In this document: positions 33,290 to 44,660 of the stretch, in pieces
Layout: every line of letters starts with the position of its first letter
Numbering within the stretch: the first letter of the stretch is position 1
Source: Pomphorhynchus laevis
Taxonomy: Eukaryota; Acanthocephala; Palaeacanthocephala; Echinorhynchida; Pomphorhynchidae
DNA length: 64,000 bases
Assembly: GCA_012934845.2 (NCBI GenBank)
Contig: WNNJ02002631.1
Span: 162,743-226,742, forward strand
Reading direction: 5' to 3'
The notes under the pieces: generated by a model
Databases searched by the model: none
What the model was told of the DNA's origin: nothing
Seen by the model: only the letters and a program-made list of their open reading frames with translations
Position numbers and translations under genes: made by a program

Positions 33290-34180
33290 CAGACCGATAC
33301 TGTGTTTGACGTTTCCCTCTCGTCAACATCTGAATTCGCATCGTACAATCTTATTCTTGAACCAACTCTTACGCATATTCCTCATTCAACTACGGATAAA
33401 ACTTCCATTCATCTCCATCATCCTAATAAAGGTTTTCATCTCCTACCTCCTCTGTCCTATTCCTCCCCCCATCTAAATCACTTTCATACTCTTTTCTTCT
33501 CTTCATGTACTTCTTACTCTACCTTTCAGTATCATGTCTCAATAATTTACATCCTCCTGTCTAAATTATCTCCAGTAACATATCCGATCAACCGATTCAA
33601 CACTCCACTCCTATCTCACATGATCCAATTTATCTTGAATCTCCATTGAGCACCCCTGTCATTCCAACTTATATCTGATCTTATGCCTCTACTCTACCAG
33701 CTTTGTCCGTCCACCACTTCCACGTAATCGTTTCCTTCGCTCAATCGCTGTATTATCATATCTTACTTTAAGCTTTCCTAATATGTTTCTTTACAATCTA
33801 GCCTCGATAATGATGTATCTGTCCTTAAGTCTATACTAGAAACCATTATTTCTGATGAGCATTTATCCTCTTCAATAATATCGCTCCAGTATCTTTAATC
33901 CGTTTAAACAAATCCACATCAATCTAATCATCTCAGTTCTCCACTACTAAAAATCGTTTTCCGACATAGTTCACATGCCTCCTTGGTACACTCAACTTTT
34001 TAAACTTCTTACCACTTCATCTATTTGTCGTATATTTCCTGATCGCTCACCTTCTGATATTGCTTAGCTCAATTTAGCTCGCATTAAGAAACATCGACGT
34101 GAAACAAACGGCGAGTCATCCTTATCAATCCGTCAAATTAACGGAATTTTTAAAGTCGTATGCACGAGTACAAAAATCCG
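33290..34180 (+). pseudogene. LINE A3 ORF1 remnant
   Basis: The frame is broken in many places, but the repeated SSNISDQPIQHSTP linker (about 33550-33640), the DRC/NLI core and the end segment (IRQINGIFKVV, about 34130) can be followed in parallel with A1 ORF1. It is non-functional. Confidence 0.6.
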
Positions 34181-34229
34181 ATGTGTGTCTCTCCCCCAGT
34201 CTTCTTTGCTAGTTAATCTCGATCCTAAA

Positions 34230-37013
34230 CATACACATACGTTTCGTATTAGTCTCTTAAACATTCGCTCAATTCTTCATAAAGCTGATCTGATCCTTAA
34301 CATCTTCGATTAATTATCTATCGATATTATCTGCATTACCGAATTCTGGCACTGACGATATTGCTATTCGTCGTCTATGTCCCTCTGATTCTCTAGTTAA
34401 ATCAGCTAGTCCATTTGTCTCTCCCACATCTACTGATTCTAACCATTGCAGTATTGTTGCCATTGCTCGTTACCCAACTTCTCAATGTAAAATTAACGCT
34501 ATCATCAGTTACACTTCTATCGAATTACTCATATGCAGATACTCAACTCATTTTCCTCAGGAACTTGTGATTGTATACCGTCCAGGCTCAGTTGCCCCTA
34601 CGTATGTTCTTTAACAACCTTGCAGATGTTCGTTTTTACTGTTCATTGTCTTATACTCCTTTTCTGTTCTCGGTGACTTTAACATTCGTCTTGATCGCCC
34701 GTATGACTCAGATTTTATCACTCTAGCTAATCTGTTTTCTGATTTTAACTATAAATTACTGTCACCAAGCCTCAATCATATTCTCGGTGGTGCTCTTGTC
34801 ATCATTGTTGTTCCCAACTGCTTCAATGATTATACCTCCTTGTCAATTACTGATCCTGGCTTGTCCGATCATTTCCTTGTCACTCTTACTCTTACTCATC
34901 CCCATCCTTATTCCCCGCCACCACCATTATCCACACCAAGTCGACCCTGGAAACTTCTCGATATCCCTATTCTCTGCACAGCCTTACTCAATTCTTCACT
35001 CTTTTCACTTCCTCTTAACTATCTCTCCCGATGATCTCTCCATTCTGTTTGATTCTGAACTTACGTTGATCCTCAATAACCTTCTGCCTAGTCAACTCCG
35101 ACATTATCATCGCTTGCGCCACGCTCCCTGGTTCGATTCTGACTGTAGTCTTTGTACGCGTCGACTTCGTCACTCTTTTCGTATGTATAATCGCTTTCCT
35201 AAAAGTTATCCAAACTCAATCACTCCAACACTCCGTACTTCCTATCTTTCTCTTCGCCGTACCCATATCATTCTTATGCGTATTAAACACACTCTCTTTG
35301 GCGAAATCAACTCGAGTCCTCTTTCAACTCTAAATCTCATTAGAAAATCTTAAACTAAATTCTTTTACGATCATCAACCCCTTGCAACACAAATCCTAAT
35401 GAATTCTTATCTTATCTACAATCTAAGCTAACTAATTTACTTTTCCTTCACCCATGTGCCCCTTGTATCCGCCCTTCACATTAAATACTTCCTTCCAGGG
35501 CTATTACAACTTAACATTTCGTCTGATGAATTTCGTCAGTCATTACCTAATAAAACCTCTCCTTCTGACCCAATTCACACTCACTTGCTTAAAAATATAT
35601 GCTCATCTACCTCACCATTCCAAACCACAATGTTCAACTGGTCTATCCGCAGACGCATGTTTCCTTTTTACTGGAAATGCGCCACTGTTCGCCCTCTTCT
35701 CAAAAAGCAATATATCGACCTCTCACTACCATCTTCGTACCGTCCAATCTCACTTCTTCTAACAATCTCTAAACTCCTTGCGCGTCTTGTTCTCAAGCAA
35801 GTCAATGTATATCCATTTTCCTCCAACTTATTTCCTTCTAAGCCGCTTTTCGCTCTAATTATTCGACTGAAATAGCATGTCTTAAAATTTGTAACGACTT
35901 ACTCATCTCGCGCGATCAAAAATTATATAATGTCATAGTTTCTCTTGATCTTTCATCTGTTTTTGACTCCGTCGTCTTCGTCATGATTATGGCTTCTCTT
36001 TACCCACTGTATCATGGTTTTCTTCATATCTATCAAACCGTACATTTCGCGTCTTTTCTAACTCTTCTCTCTCCCATCCTTCATCCATCCCGACCGGTGT
36101 TCCACAAGGCTCCGTATTAGGCCATTTGCTTTACTCTCTTCTCGGTGATTTGTCTTCTATTTCTCATACATTTAACTTTCATGCTATACAATATGCTGAT
36201 GACATTATCATCTATGCTCATGTACCTGCATATCGTATTCACAATCTTACTGTTTCTGCTTCCGACTGTCTTGTCTCTATGTTCAATCACATTTCTTCTC
36301 TTCATATTACTCTGAATCATAATAAATCCAAAATAATGTGTATCCGTCTTTTACGCCTCGCTTTAGAACCTCCCTCTATAACATTAAATTCTACAATTAT
36401 TCCTATTGTTGACAATATCTTTTTCCTAGGCTTCCATTTTGACAACAGACTTTCACTTAAACTTTTCGCTAGAGATAAAGTACGCTCATCTACCTTGATA
36501 CTCCACAACCTCCGTCAAGTTCGTAGATTGATCGATTTCCCTTATTGTACGACTCTCATATCTTCTCTCTTTTTTTCTAGACTCGATTACTGTATTAGTC
36601 TATTTTCCAACTCACCTAAATGCACTCTTCTTCCCCTACAACGCATCGTTAACGCAGCCGTCCGAATTATTCTCCGTCTTCGTCGTTTTGATCATACATC
36701 CTACCATCTTGCTTCTCTCGATTTGCCTACCATTTATTGTCGTGTTCAAATTCGTCTTCTCGTTGCTTTCCGCCCTGTAACTTTTCATACCCCTTCATTT
36801 ATCAACCTTCCCTTTATTGATAATTCTCGTCCTGTTTACTGTTCCTTGTGTTTCTGTAATTTCATTTTTTACATGTCCCAAACTACTCTACCACCTTTGG
36901 CTTCCGCTCCTTCCTTGTTGCTGCTCCTTTTCTATAGTGGAATCATCTGCCCATTCATATACGCCAATCAAACTCAATGCCGTGTTTCATACGCCAAATT
37001 CGATCTCATTTAA
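34230..37013 (+). pseudogene. LINE A3 ORF2: endonuclease and RT, decayed
   Basis: Endonuclease traces: NIRSILHKADLIL, IVYRPGSVAPT (about 34575), LGDFNIRLDRP (about 34670) and ITDPGLSDHFLVTLTL (34845). The linker is at 35050-35400. RT: SSYRPISLLLTISKLL (about 35730), LDLSSVFD (about 35945), then the longest frame 36126-37013 (295 residues) with IQYADDIIIYAHVP (catalytic), LGFHFDNRLSLK, SRLDYCISLFSNSPK and LPLQRIVNAAVRIILRLRRFD. At least eight breaks. Confidence 0.75.
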
Positions 37014-37030
37014 ACAATTTAACTAATTTA

Positions 37031-37407
37031 CCCTTTTGCTGTTATTTGGAAAACCTTCATCGACACAGCTTTGTTGCAATTTTAATGGTCCTGCAGTTCG
37101 CTGTAAGGGTTGCAAATGCGCGAATAAAGTAGAAAATGCACAAATTGTAGAGCTTCCGGTTGTCGGAATTCTACAAATAAAATTATTTCTGCGAATCCGC
37201 TTATAAATCCTAACGATGAATATTCATATTCTGCCGTTCAATCAACTTAGATTGATAGGGTTACAAATGACCTTTCCATCAACTTCACAGCTGCTCAATT
37301 CGCAATAAACATACCTAAACCTCCGCTTCCCGAAGTTTTATCCATGAGAGAGGTTTATGAGCGTGTCATACAATGTCTTATTAACTTATTGGTAATATCA
37401 ATGTGTA
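37031..37407 (+). pseudogene. Unidentified coding remnant (Cys-rich CKGCKC, IPKPPLPEV)
   Basis: Between two A-family LINEs the plus strand reads CNFNGPAVRCKGCKCANKV (37075-37130) and, after stops, LSINFTAAQFAINIPKPPL, MREVYERVIQCLINLLV (37275-37400). It looks like protein-coding sequence of an unknown mobile element; the CxxCxC run is of the kind seen in some CxC zinc fingers. I cannot assign it. Confidence 0.35.
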
Positions 37408-37740
37408 ATGCTAGTCATATGATTTTGCCTAGTTTATTAGATCAATGAGCTAAGTTATTATTATATACTGCCAGAGCTTTCGCCGCGTTACGTCTTCCTC
37501 AGTGGCTCATTGTATTTATGCTGTAAATTTTTTTGTTCTAAAATGAAACAAAAAATTATAGAACAAAACATTTAACAGCATAAATACCCAATGAGCCGCT
37601 GAGGAATTCGTAACGCGGCAAAAGCTCTGTTAGTATATAATAATAACTCAGCTCTTTGATCTAATAAACTACGCAAAATCTTAACAACATGAGGCTGAGA
37701 GATAAGCGGACATTTAACTCTATTGCTAGTCATATGGTGA
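37408..37740. repeat. Fold-back inverted repeat, arms over 100 bp
   Basis: The stretch 37422-37530 is matched in inverse orientation by 37560-37683. Example: GATTTTGCCTAGTTTATTAG against CTAATAAACTACGCAAAATC, and GAGCTTTCGCCGCGTTACG against CGTAACGCGGCAAAAGCTC. The arms differ at many sites. Each encodes, on opposite strands, a peptide like LLLYTxRAFAALRxPQ. The loop is about 30 bp. Confidence 0.75.
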
Positions 37741-37741
37741 G

Positions 37742-39760
37742 GCTTGCCCTTCAAGCCTCACCCTCGCTGTCACTTGCACCATACATTATGGTTTAACATC
37801 CATTGCCTACTCTCAAAGCGTCGACTCCGTCATGCTTTTCGAGTCTACCACCACTCTCTCATACGTGATATCCGCCCGCTCTCTCCGTCTCCGTTATTCC
37901 TATCTTTCTCTTCGCCGGTCTCATCTCAACATACTACGTACCAAATGCAACTTTTTCTGATAGCATAAAATCATCACTTCGTCCAACTCTAAGTCTCTCT
38001 GGCATACTTTTAACTCAATCCATGTTCGCTTCTCTTCGGCTTGCAGCATCTAACCCCATGATTATTCAACATTTCTCTATGCCAAGATATCCACGTTGCT
38101 CTCTCACACCCCGTCTCCATCCCATCTCACTCTTCTCTAGCCTAATCCTCCCGGAACTCTCATCTTCTCCCTGTCTCACATGCCGAACTCTCATCTGTCC
38201 TTATTTTCTTGCCCTACAAAACCACCCATGCCGATCACCTGACTACCCATATACTTAAATCCATATGCTCATCGATATCCTCTTTTCTTAGCACCTTGTT
38301 TAACTCGTCAATCCGCAGTCATATCTTCCCTTTACACTGGAAATCCGTAATCGTTCGTCTTCTCCTTAAGAACAATCGCTCGACCCCTCCCTCCTTCTAG
38401 CTATCGCCCCATTTCACTCCTCCCTACTCTTTCTAAGCTCTTAGAATGCCTCATTTTAATACAGATCAACGTTAATTCCTTTTCATCCAATATTTATCCT
38501 CCTTTTCAATCCTCTTTCTGCCTTAATAACGACACCAAAATCGCCTCCATGAAAATTTAACCGACATACTCATTTCACGTGACAAGGCTCTATATAGTGT
38601 TTTCATCTCCCTCGACATCTCATCCTCCTTCAACGTCGTCGACCACTCCGTCCTCCTTTATCACCTTCGTTATGATTACGGCTTTTTTTCCTCCTACGTA
38701 GTATGGTTTGCATCATATCTGTTCAACCGTTCTTTACGCGTCTGTTCAAATTAATCCTCCTCTCCCATCCTTTCTTTTATGCGGGGTCCCGCAAGGTTCA
38801 GTCCTAAGTTCTCTGCTTTTTCCTCTTATGCTTGGTGATCCCTCTGTTTATTAAACCTTATTCCTGTAACGTCATGCAATACGCCGATGACATACTCATC
38901 TATGCTAATGCACCCAGCCATCGCATACCCGATATCGACATTTCGGCCTCCAACTGTCTTTCTATCTATAAACGTCTCTCCCATCATCATCTTGTTCTAA
39001 ACCCCGATAAGTCCAAAATAATTTGGATCCTCCCCCGTCAACTAAACATATCTCCTCCCACTGTATATTTTGCCTCATCAACCATCCCCATAGTCGGCAA
39101 TCTCACTTTCTTAGGCTTCCATTTTGATGATCACCTTTCCCTTAAACCCTTCGTCCGTGACAAGGTCTGCTCATCTAACTTAATTCTTCGTGACATTTGC
39201 TGTATTCGCCCCTTTATCGACTTCCGTTATTTCTCTTTTTTCATCACTTATCTTCCCTAAGATCTACTGCCTTAGCCTTTCCGACAATTCTCCAAAATCC
39301 ATCATCCTACCACTACAACGCATCACCAACTCTACCGATTGAGTGCTCGTACGTCTCCGTCGCTTCGATCACACATCTTGCTCAACTCGCCTGGTCCATC
39401 ATTTACTTCCGCATCCTAATCCGCATTCTTCTCGTCACTTTTTGTCTCATCGCAGCCGGTTCCTCATCGTTCACCAACCTCCATTTCTTCAACGACACTA
39501 GTTCCACCTCTTTATCGCAGCGTTGCCGTCATTCCCTCTTACTCCACGTTCCGAATTACTCCAACAACTACGGTATCCGATCCTTCCTCGTCGCCGCCCC
39601 ACTCGCCTGGAATCAGCTCCTCTCGACGTCCACCGCGCTCCCTTTTTTATCACATTCAAATATTTCCTCCGTTTCTACATTCTCGACACATAAATTACTT
39701 GGATTTTGTTGCTGTGGTCATGTAAGCGTTAGCCGGAACGCATTTGCCACGTAAAAATAT
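37742..39760 (+). mobile_element. LINE A4, 5'-truncated L2-like element
   Basis: A plus-strand copy close to A2, starting in the endonuclease-RT linker (LLSKRRLRHAFRVYHHSL, about 37805) and ending with the RT C-terminal region HKLLGFCCCGHV at about 39725. Confidence 0.8.
37744..39754 (+). pseudogene. LINE A4 linker and reverse transcriptase, decayed
   Basis: The linker is at 37744-38200, then ILKSICSSISSF (about 38260), IFPLHWKSVIVRLLLK, RPISLLPTLSKLLE (about 38405), a damaged motif A (LDISSSFNVVDH, about 38615), GVPQGSVLS (about 38785) and the catalytic YADDILIYANAP (about 38880). LGFHFDDHLSLKPFVRDKV is at 39110. The C-terminal domain at 39197-39754 gives VPNYSNNYGIRSFLVAAPL and ends LGFCCCGHV. 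About seven breaks. Confidence 0.75.
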
Positions 39761-40180
39761 ACCCTTTTTTAGTGGTAAAAATGGCAAAAATTGCTAATGA
39801 TGTACGAAATGGGGCAAATGTATACAGAAGAGGATAAGGAATGTAGCTCGATAATGGGAAATGTTTCAAAAGAGCACAATGATTGTCGAGAAGAAAAAGG
39901 ACAAAGAAGGGCAAATTGTGATGAGATTAGGAGAGGATAATAGTGGGGATGGTGAATGGCAGTGGAAAATAATCAAAGCGAAGCCATGCATGTTGTTTAT
40001 TATGTTAGCTCTTAAATGTTCCTCGCAAGATTTCAGTGCTTTGTTTCAAAAATGTAATTTTTAAATTATGTAATTCAAATTATTTTACAATTTTTAATCA
40101 CAATATTTTACACTATTACCGTTATAAAACGTTTTATGTTTAATCGATTTGAATAAAATCGATTAATTATTTCGAAATTT
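39761..40180. other. No gene seen
   Basis: Mixed then AT-rich sequence after LINE A4, probably its 3' untranslated region followed by intergenic DNA. A 67-codon frame at 39861 has no recognisable pattern and I do not call it. Confidence 0.4.
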
Positions 40181-40189
40181 CTGTATCCA

Positions 40190-40730
40190 AAACTGACGAA
40201 CATTGTAGGTATTAATGACAAATTTTGAAATTAAAATTAAATTAAATTTAGAAACTAAATTAAATTATACTTAAGCTTCTCAAAGCGATCTGATATTTGT
40301 GTCAGGGATAAAATGAAATTGTATAATGTTGTTGACAAAATTTTTAAAGTTTTGCTTATGAAATATGGTTTTTGTAAAAATAAAATTAAAATCTATTTTT
40401 CCGCTGATAGAGGCTTATCCATAATATGCTTTATATGTGAAAAGTCAATAAAATCAATATTTTGCAAGCATTCATTTGTAAACAGCAAAAATACGCCTAA
40501 TAGGAAAGGCGTATTTGTAATGTGGTCGTTGTTTGGTGCACTGCGGAAAACTGATACACTCCAAAACTGATAAAACATTGTGGGGTGTTAATATAAAATT
40601 TCGAGCTATTTTAAATTCATATTAATATTTTTATTAAATTAAATTTAACTTAAGCTTCTCAAAGCGATCTGATATTTGTGTCAGGGATAATATAAAATTG
40701 TATAATGTTGTTGACAAAATTTTATAAATT
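40190..40730 (+). repeat. Partial tandem duplication, period about 378 bp
   Basis: The ~95 bp at 40253-40346 (CTTAAGCTTCTCAAAGCGATC...) recur almost unchanged at 40630-40724. Weaker similarity before them (CCAAAACTGA near 40187 and 40561) extends the duplication. A 9-bp hairpin (40489-40497 with 40508-40516) lies between them. Confidence 0.75.
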
Positions 40731-40971
40731 TAGGTTATAGAAAGATTTATATTATATTTTTAATGTTTTTTAAGCAAATTAAAGTGTAATAAAATGTAAG
40801 TTTCTCCACTTATATATTGTTCAAAAAATATTCCAGAACATGGTAAGCTCCCATCCATTTTTTTGCATTCACATCGAGTAGTATTCGCTGTAGAATTACT
40901 TACATGAGAAGATAATAGGCATATATACTAGAACAAAATTCCTATCGAATATAATTCATTGGTCTAAAAAC

Positions 40972-41007
40972 TAGGGCAGAGCGAATAAAATGATTCGCTC
41001 TGCCCTA
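40972..41007. repeat. Perfect 15-bp hairpin
   Basis: Arms TAGGGCAGAGCGAAT (40972-40986) and its exact complement (40993-41007) surround a 6-nt loop in AT-rich DNA. The arms are GC-richer than the surroundings. Confidence 0.8.
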
Positions 41008-41187
41008 TTCGCGAATGTAACAGTTTATTAAATTGTTTCTGCTTTTATAATTTTTCTGCATGTGAGCGTTCGAATAGGTAGACTTAAATTATACTAAACA
41101 TCAGGAAATAATAGGGTCAGATTTAAGTAAATATATTCCTAAAATAAGGTATAAACTCCTACCACCATTAGGACGAAAAATTTGTAA

Positions 41188-41455
41188 TTATAATAAAGAA
41201 TTAAAATCAATATGTAACGATAATATTAGAAACATAATGGAAACAGAATGCAATTGTAAAAGTCTAAGTTTTGATAAAATAAATGAACACATATCTACCC
41301 ATAATCTAGAATTAATTGAAAATTGTGAATTAAGAAAGCTGCTATCAAAAGGGTATAAATATAGATTAAATAATAACAACGACAAAAATAAAATTTACAA
41401 TTCGTTATATAATAACTTAAATGATTACTTTAGTAAGCTGATTAATAGTGAAAGT
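41188..41455 (+). repeat. Penelope-like segment, copy 1 of a direct duplication
   Basis: About 268 bp, roughly 90% identical to 42091-42357. It holds an open frame from 41237 with ELIENCELRKLLSKGYKYR. The two copies flank a Gypsy pol fragment. Confidence 0.8.
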
Positions 41456-41457
41456 TC

Positions 41458-41990
41458 TATGCGTAATTTGACTGCTGAAAATTCGATCTTTGCTGCGTCA
41501 TGGTCGAGTAAAATGTGTACTCTATCCACATCGACGTTCTTATTGATTTCTTCTATTATAGGCAGTCTCGACAGTGTGCCCGCGAGTAGGTTATAAATGA
41601 ACAATTTCCTCTGATACTCCCCCATCGTACAAAGTGCTTTCGCGACACTCCAATTGTTTCCATAACCGAAGCATTAGCTATCTTATTAACTTCTGGCCAC
41701 TGACTGAAGCCATCAATAATCACTATATACATATGTCTCAAGATCGGACCAGCGAAATCTACGTGGACACGTTGCTATGTTTCTTGAGGAATGTCATATT
41801 GGTATAACGGTTGTGGTTGCGCCGCTGGCCTATGCGTCTGGCACAATTGACATTGTCCGACATATCTTTCTATGTCCTTGTCCAACCCAGGCCACGAACA
41901 GGATCTTACATTATCAGGATCTTACCTGATAATGAAGAATTGTGTCAATGACGAACGTGATTATGGCGGATATCACGCTAAGGGCAGAAA
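41458..41990 (-). mobile_element. Gypsy-type pol fragment (integrase region), fossil
   Basis: On the minus strand about 41920-41850 reads WPGLDKDIERYVGQCQLC, the integrase zinc region, followed by RVHVDFAGPILR and YIVIIDGFSQWPEVNKI of the integrase core. About 41600-41560 reads YNLLAGTLSRLP, the end of RNase H, placed out of order. It is a rearranged fragment of a Gypsy LTR element, not a whole one, and has no LTRs. Confidence 0.65.
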
Positions 41991-42090
41991 ATGGTTAGGA
42001 ACAAGTGGTCGTGGAGAACGTGGAGGTTCATAACGGATCAGGCGTTGAGATAACAACGAGAAATCATAGCATTTCATGATTTTTTCATTT

Positions 42091-42357
42091 TTATAATAAA
42101 GAATTAAAATCAATATGTAACGATAATATTAGAAACATAATGGAAACAGAATGCAATTGTAAAAGTCTTAGTTTTGATAAAATAAATAAACATATATGTA
42201 CCCATAATCTAGAATTAATTGAAAATTGTGAATTTAGAAAACTGCTATCAAAAGGGTATAAATATAAATTAAATAATTATAACGATACAAATAAAATTTA
42301 CAGTTCGTTATATAATAACTTAGATGATTACTTTAGTCAGCTGATTAATAGTGAAAG
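42091..42357 (+). repeat. Penelope-like segment, copy 2 of a direct duplication
   Basis: Second copy; frame 42140-42394 (84 residues) with THNLELIENCEFRKLLSKGYKY. Confidence 0.8.
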
Positions 42358-42439
42358 CTCGAATATATCTAAGATAAAAATTTGGAAAGATTAAATATTA
42401 GAATATAAAATTAGAGAAAAAATGAAAATAACAAAAGAT

Positions 42440-42700
42440 CACCTCGGAGAGTTTTCCAGACCGGACTCTCTGGAAAGAGACCTCGAGGTAGATCTAGCTA
42501 CCGGTGGAGAGATCAAATCTCAAACCTGTTATAGACCGCCTTGGGCTATCTGAAAGAGAACTTTGGAATGTCGCCCAGGATCGGGATGTCTGGAGTAGTT
42601 GGGTTCGTACACTGCTTCCACGACCCGACACCCAGTTGTTGACAGGAAAAATCTTGTCAAGAAATTATTTGTTTGTTATTTTCATATATAATTTAATAAT
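42440..42700 (+). pseudogene. RTE-like LINE ORF2 C-terminal scrap
   Basis: Two overlapping frames read GKRPRGRSSYRWRDQI (about 42470-42520) and DRLGLSERELWNVAQDRDVW (42530-42590), the typical tail pattern of RTE/BovB-like and related LINE proteins (GRPxxRWxDxI ... A-DRxxWR). GC-richer than its surroundings. It is only about 250 bp. Confidence 0.55.
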
Positions 42701-43180
42701 TATATAATTAATAATTTTTCATTTAATAATTTTATCTAATATTATCTAATTTTATCTAATTTTATCTAATATATAAGTTTTTCAAATGTTCTCTTTCAAA
42801 TGCCCCAAGGCGGTCTATTCGTTATATAATTTAATTGATAAAATTCTTCCTAATTGATATAATAATATAATTATTATATTATTTCGTTATATAATTCTTC
42901 CTAATTGATAAAACTGATTAATTAATTTGGAAAGATTAAATATTTGATAAAATTAAAAAGAAAATTAAATAACAAAATTATAAAAGGAAAGATAATAATA
43001 AAATGAAAAAAATAATAGCTTATTATTACATATCTTTATTTATTTCTCTCCTTTTAATAATAAAAGGAAAGATCAAATTAATAAAGATATGTATACAGAA
43101 CTTACTAAATTAAAGCATAACTATATAATAACTTTGTAATTACTTTGCCTTCATATGCAAAAAGCTTTATTATGATATAC
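42701..43180. other. AT-rich simple sequence inside the Penelope-like region
   Basis: Runs such as repeated TTTTATCTAAT (about 42730-42770) and TTCCTAATTGATA duplicates (about 42847 and 42897). No gene seen. Confidence 0.5.
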
Positions 43181-43182
43181 TA

Positions 43183-43480
43183 ATGAAAGAGGTTAATTCT
43201 AATGATTTAAATGTAAATCCAACATATGAACGTAGTGAGTTGAGTTTAGAAACAATTATTACAAGTCACTGTTCTATAATGGATAAAAAGGGTATAAAGG
43301 TTGAATTAGATAATAAAACTATACCTATATTATATTGGAATCCAAAATTACATAAAAATCCAATAAAACCTAGGTTCATATGTAGTGCGTTTAAATGTAC
43401 ATTAAAACCACTTTCTGTTTATATGAATAAAATACTTAACGTAATTTAAGCACACTTCAAAAAATATTGTAGGGTAATCA
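43183..43480 (+). pseudogene. Penelope-like RT segment
   Basis: The open frame 43183-43449 (88 residues) ends soon after IPILYWNPKLHKNPIKPRF, the fingers motif of Penelope-like RTs. After the stop, AHFKKYCRVIK continues the same family pattern. The catalytic motifs further downstream are absent. It is a decayed remnant. Confidence 0.6.
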
Positions 43481-44540
43481 AAATATTGTAGGGTAAATAA
43501 AACACTATTTTAGTATTAATTCTACAAAAGAATTTACAGAACACAAAGAATAAATTTTAAAAATATAAATACGATTTTATTATTTAGATTAGGGAGAAGA
43601 TTTAGATTAATTAGAAGCGTTTAGGAAATAGATTCAGACATACTGAGAATGCATGAAAAAATTCATTTGTCGGGAAAAGGGATAAACAAAAGAAACACTT
43701 TTCTAATTGGGTTTCAAGCCCATTCTATTAGCTGTGCTATGTCGAATCCAAATATGCGCATTGCAAAATAGATTAGTTATTCCGAGAAAGCATGTTTTAT
43801 CCCGAAACTGTGAAATTTCGTCATATTCACCTTTTCACTACATTGTGATTACACCATAATCACGCTGTATTGTAACCACTTTTAATTAAAACTGTAACCT
43901 CAAAACATTTTTCAACAGATTTTCTGAGAACATCTTGTTAAATATATTGTTAACATATTCTTAACAATATAATAATCATGACAAGTTTATTAAGCATTAT
44001 CTTGTAGCGATCGTCTGTTAGAACGATATTCACAAAATATTTCGCCTAAATCATCAAGGTGATTACGTAATTCAGTAAACCTTAATCATGAAAACTCGTT
44101 ATACAAGTGTGAGCTTGTAATCGTTACTTTATTTGCGATCATAAAAATATGTTAACCACGTTTTTATAAATAAGTAAACCTTACAAGGTAATTTAAAGCT
44201 CTTCTGAGAAACCTGAGTAAAATCATGATACTGCTGGATATGCCTTTAAATCCTGGATGTAGCGCAGATTATAGATGTAAAAATGTTTTAGATTATATAG
44301 ACAAATGTTGATCTGATAAAGGAAAACAAATGCCAGTTTAAGTAAAAAACTGATTATTATCCATAAATTAAATTTACGATTTAAAAGCAGGATCGACAAA
44401 AAATAATTTTAATATTTTGCTAGCTGCTGCAAAATCAGAGCAATACACAATTGGTTAATATGAACGTTATTTTTATGTCTCTTTTATTAAATAAGAAATA
44501 AATGGAAGCAATCAGAGTTATAATACAAATATGATTATCA
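43481..44540. other. AT-rich stretch, no gene seen
   Basis: About 1 kb without coding patterns, RNA genes or clear repeats visible to me. Confidence 0.4.
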
Positions 44541-44660
44541 CATCAACCCCACCAAAAATCTTTGAATTTTTGGAATGTTTGAATTGCAAAATGGCCATTT
44601 TTACCGCACTTGAAGCATTTGGCGTTGCGATCTGGGCATCGAATACGGTCGTGCACAGAG
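44540..44660 (-). mobile_element. LTR-element gag zinc-knuckle scrap, fossil
   Basis: The minus strand reads RIRCPDRNAKCFKCGKNGHF, a retroelement zinc knuckle with its preceding linker. It is the only recognisable part. Higher GC than the flanking satellite. Confidence 0.5.

Larger units (their letters stand above)
33266..37030 (+). mobile_element. LINE A3, nearly full-length L2-like element, decayed
   Basis: A plus-strand copy of family A closely related to A1, with ORF1 (about 33290-34180), endonuclease (about 34230-35040), linker and RT (about 35100-37013). It follows directly on the LINE D RT C-terminus, so it probably inserted there. Confidence 0.8.
41110..43480 (+). mobile_element. Penelope-like retroelement remnant (Naiad-like), interrupted
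   Basis: Three plus-strand pieces: 41188-41455, 42091-42357 (a second copy of the same segment) and 43183-43480. The first two encode CNCKSL...THNLELIENCELRKLLSKGYKYRLN; the last encodes PILYWNPKLHKNPIKPRFIC. The pattern LRKLLSKGxKYR upstream of a YWxPKLHKxPxKxRFI RT segment is what I know from Naiad-type Penelope-like elements of invertebrates. Very AT-rich and decayed. Confidence 0.6.

Noticed and set aside
40313-40570. 85-codon ORF as a gene
   Set aside because: It starts inside a duplicated AT-rich block and runs through a hairpin; composition looks random and no motif is visible.
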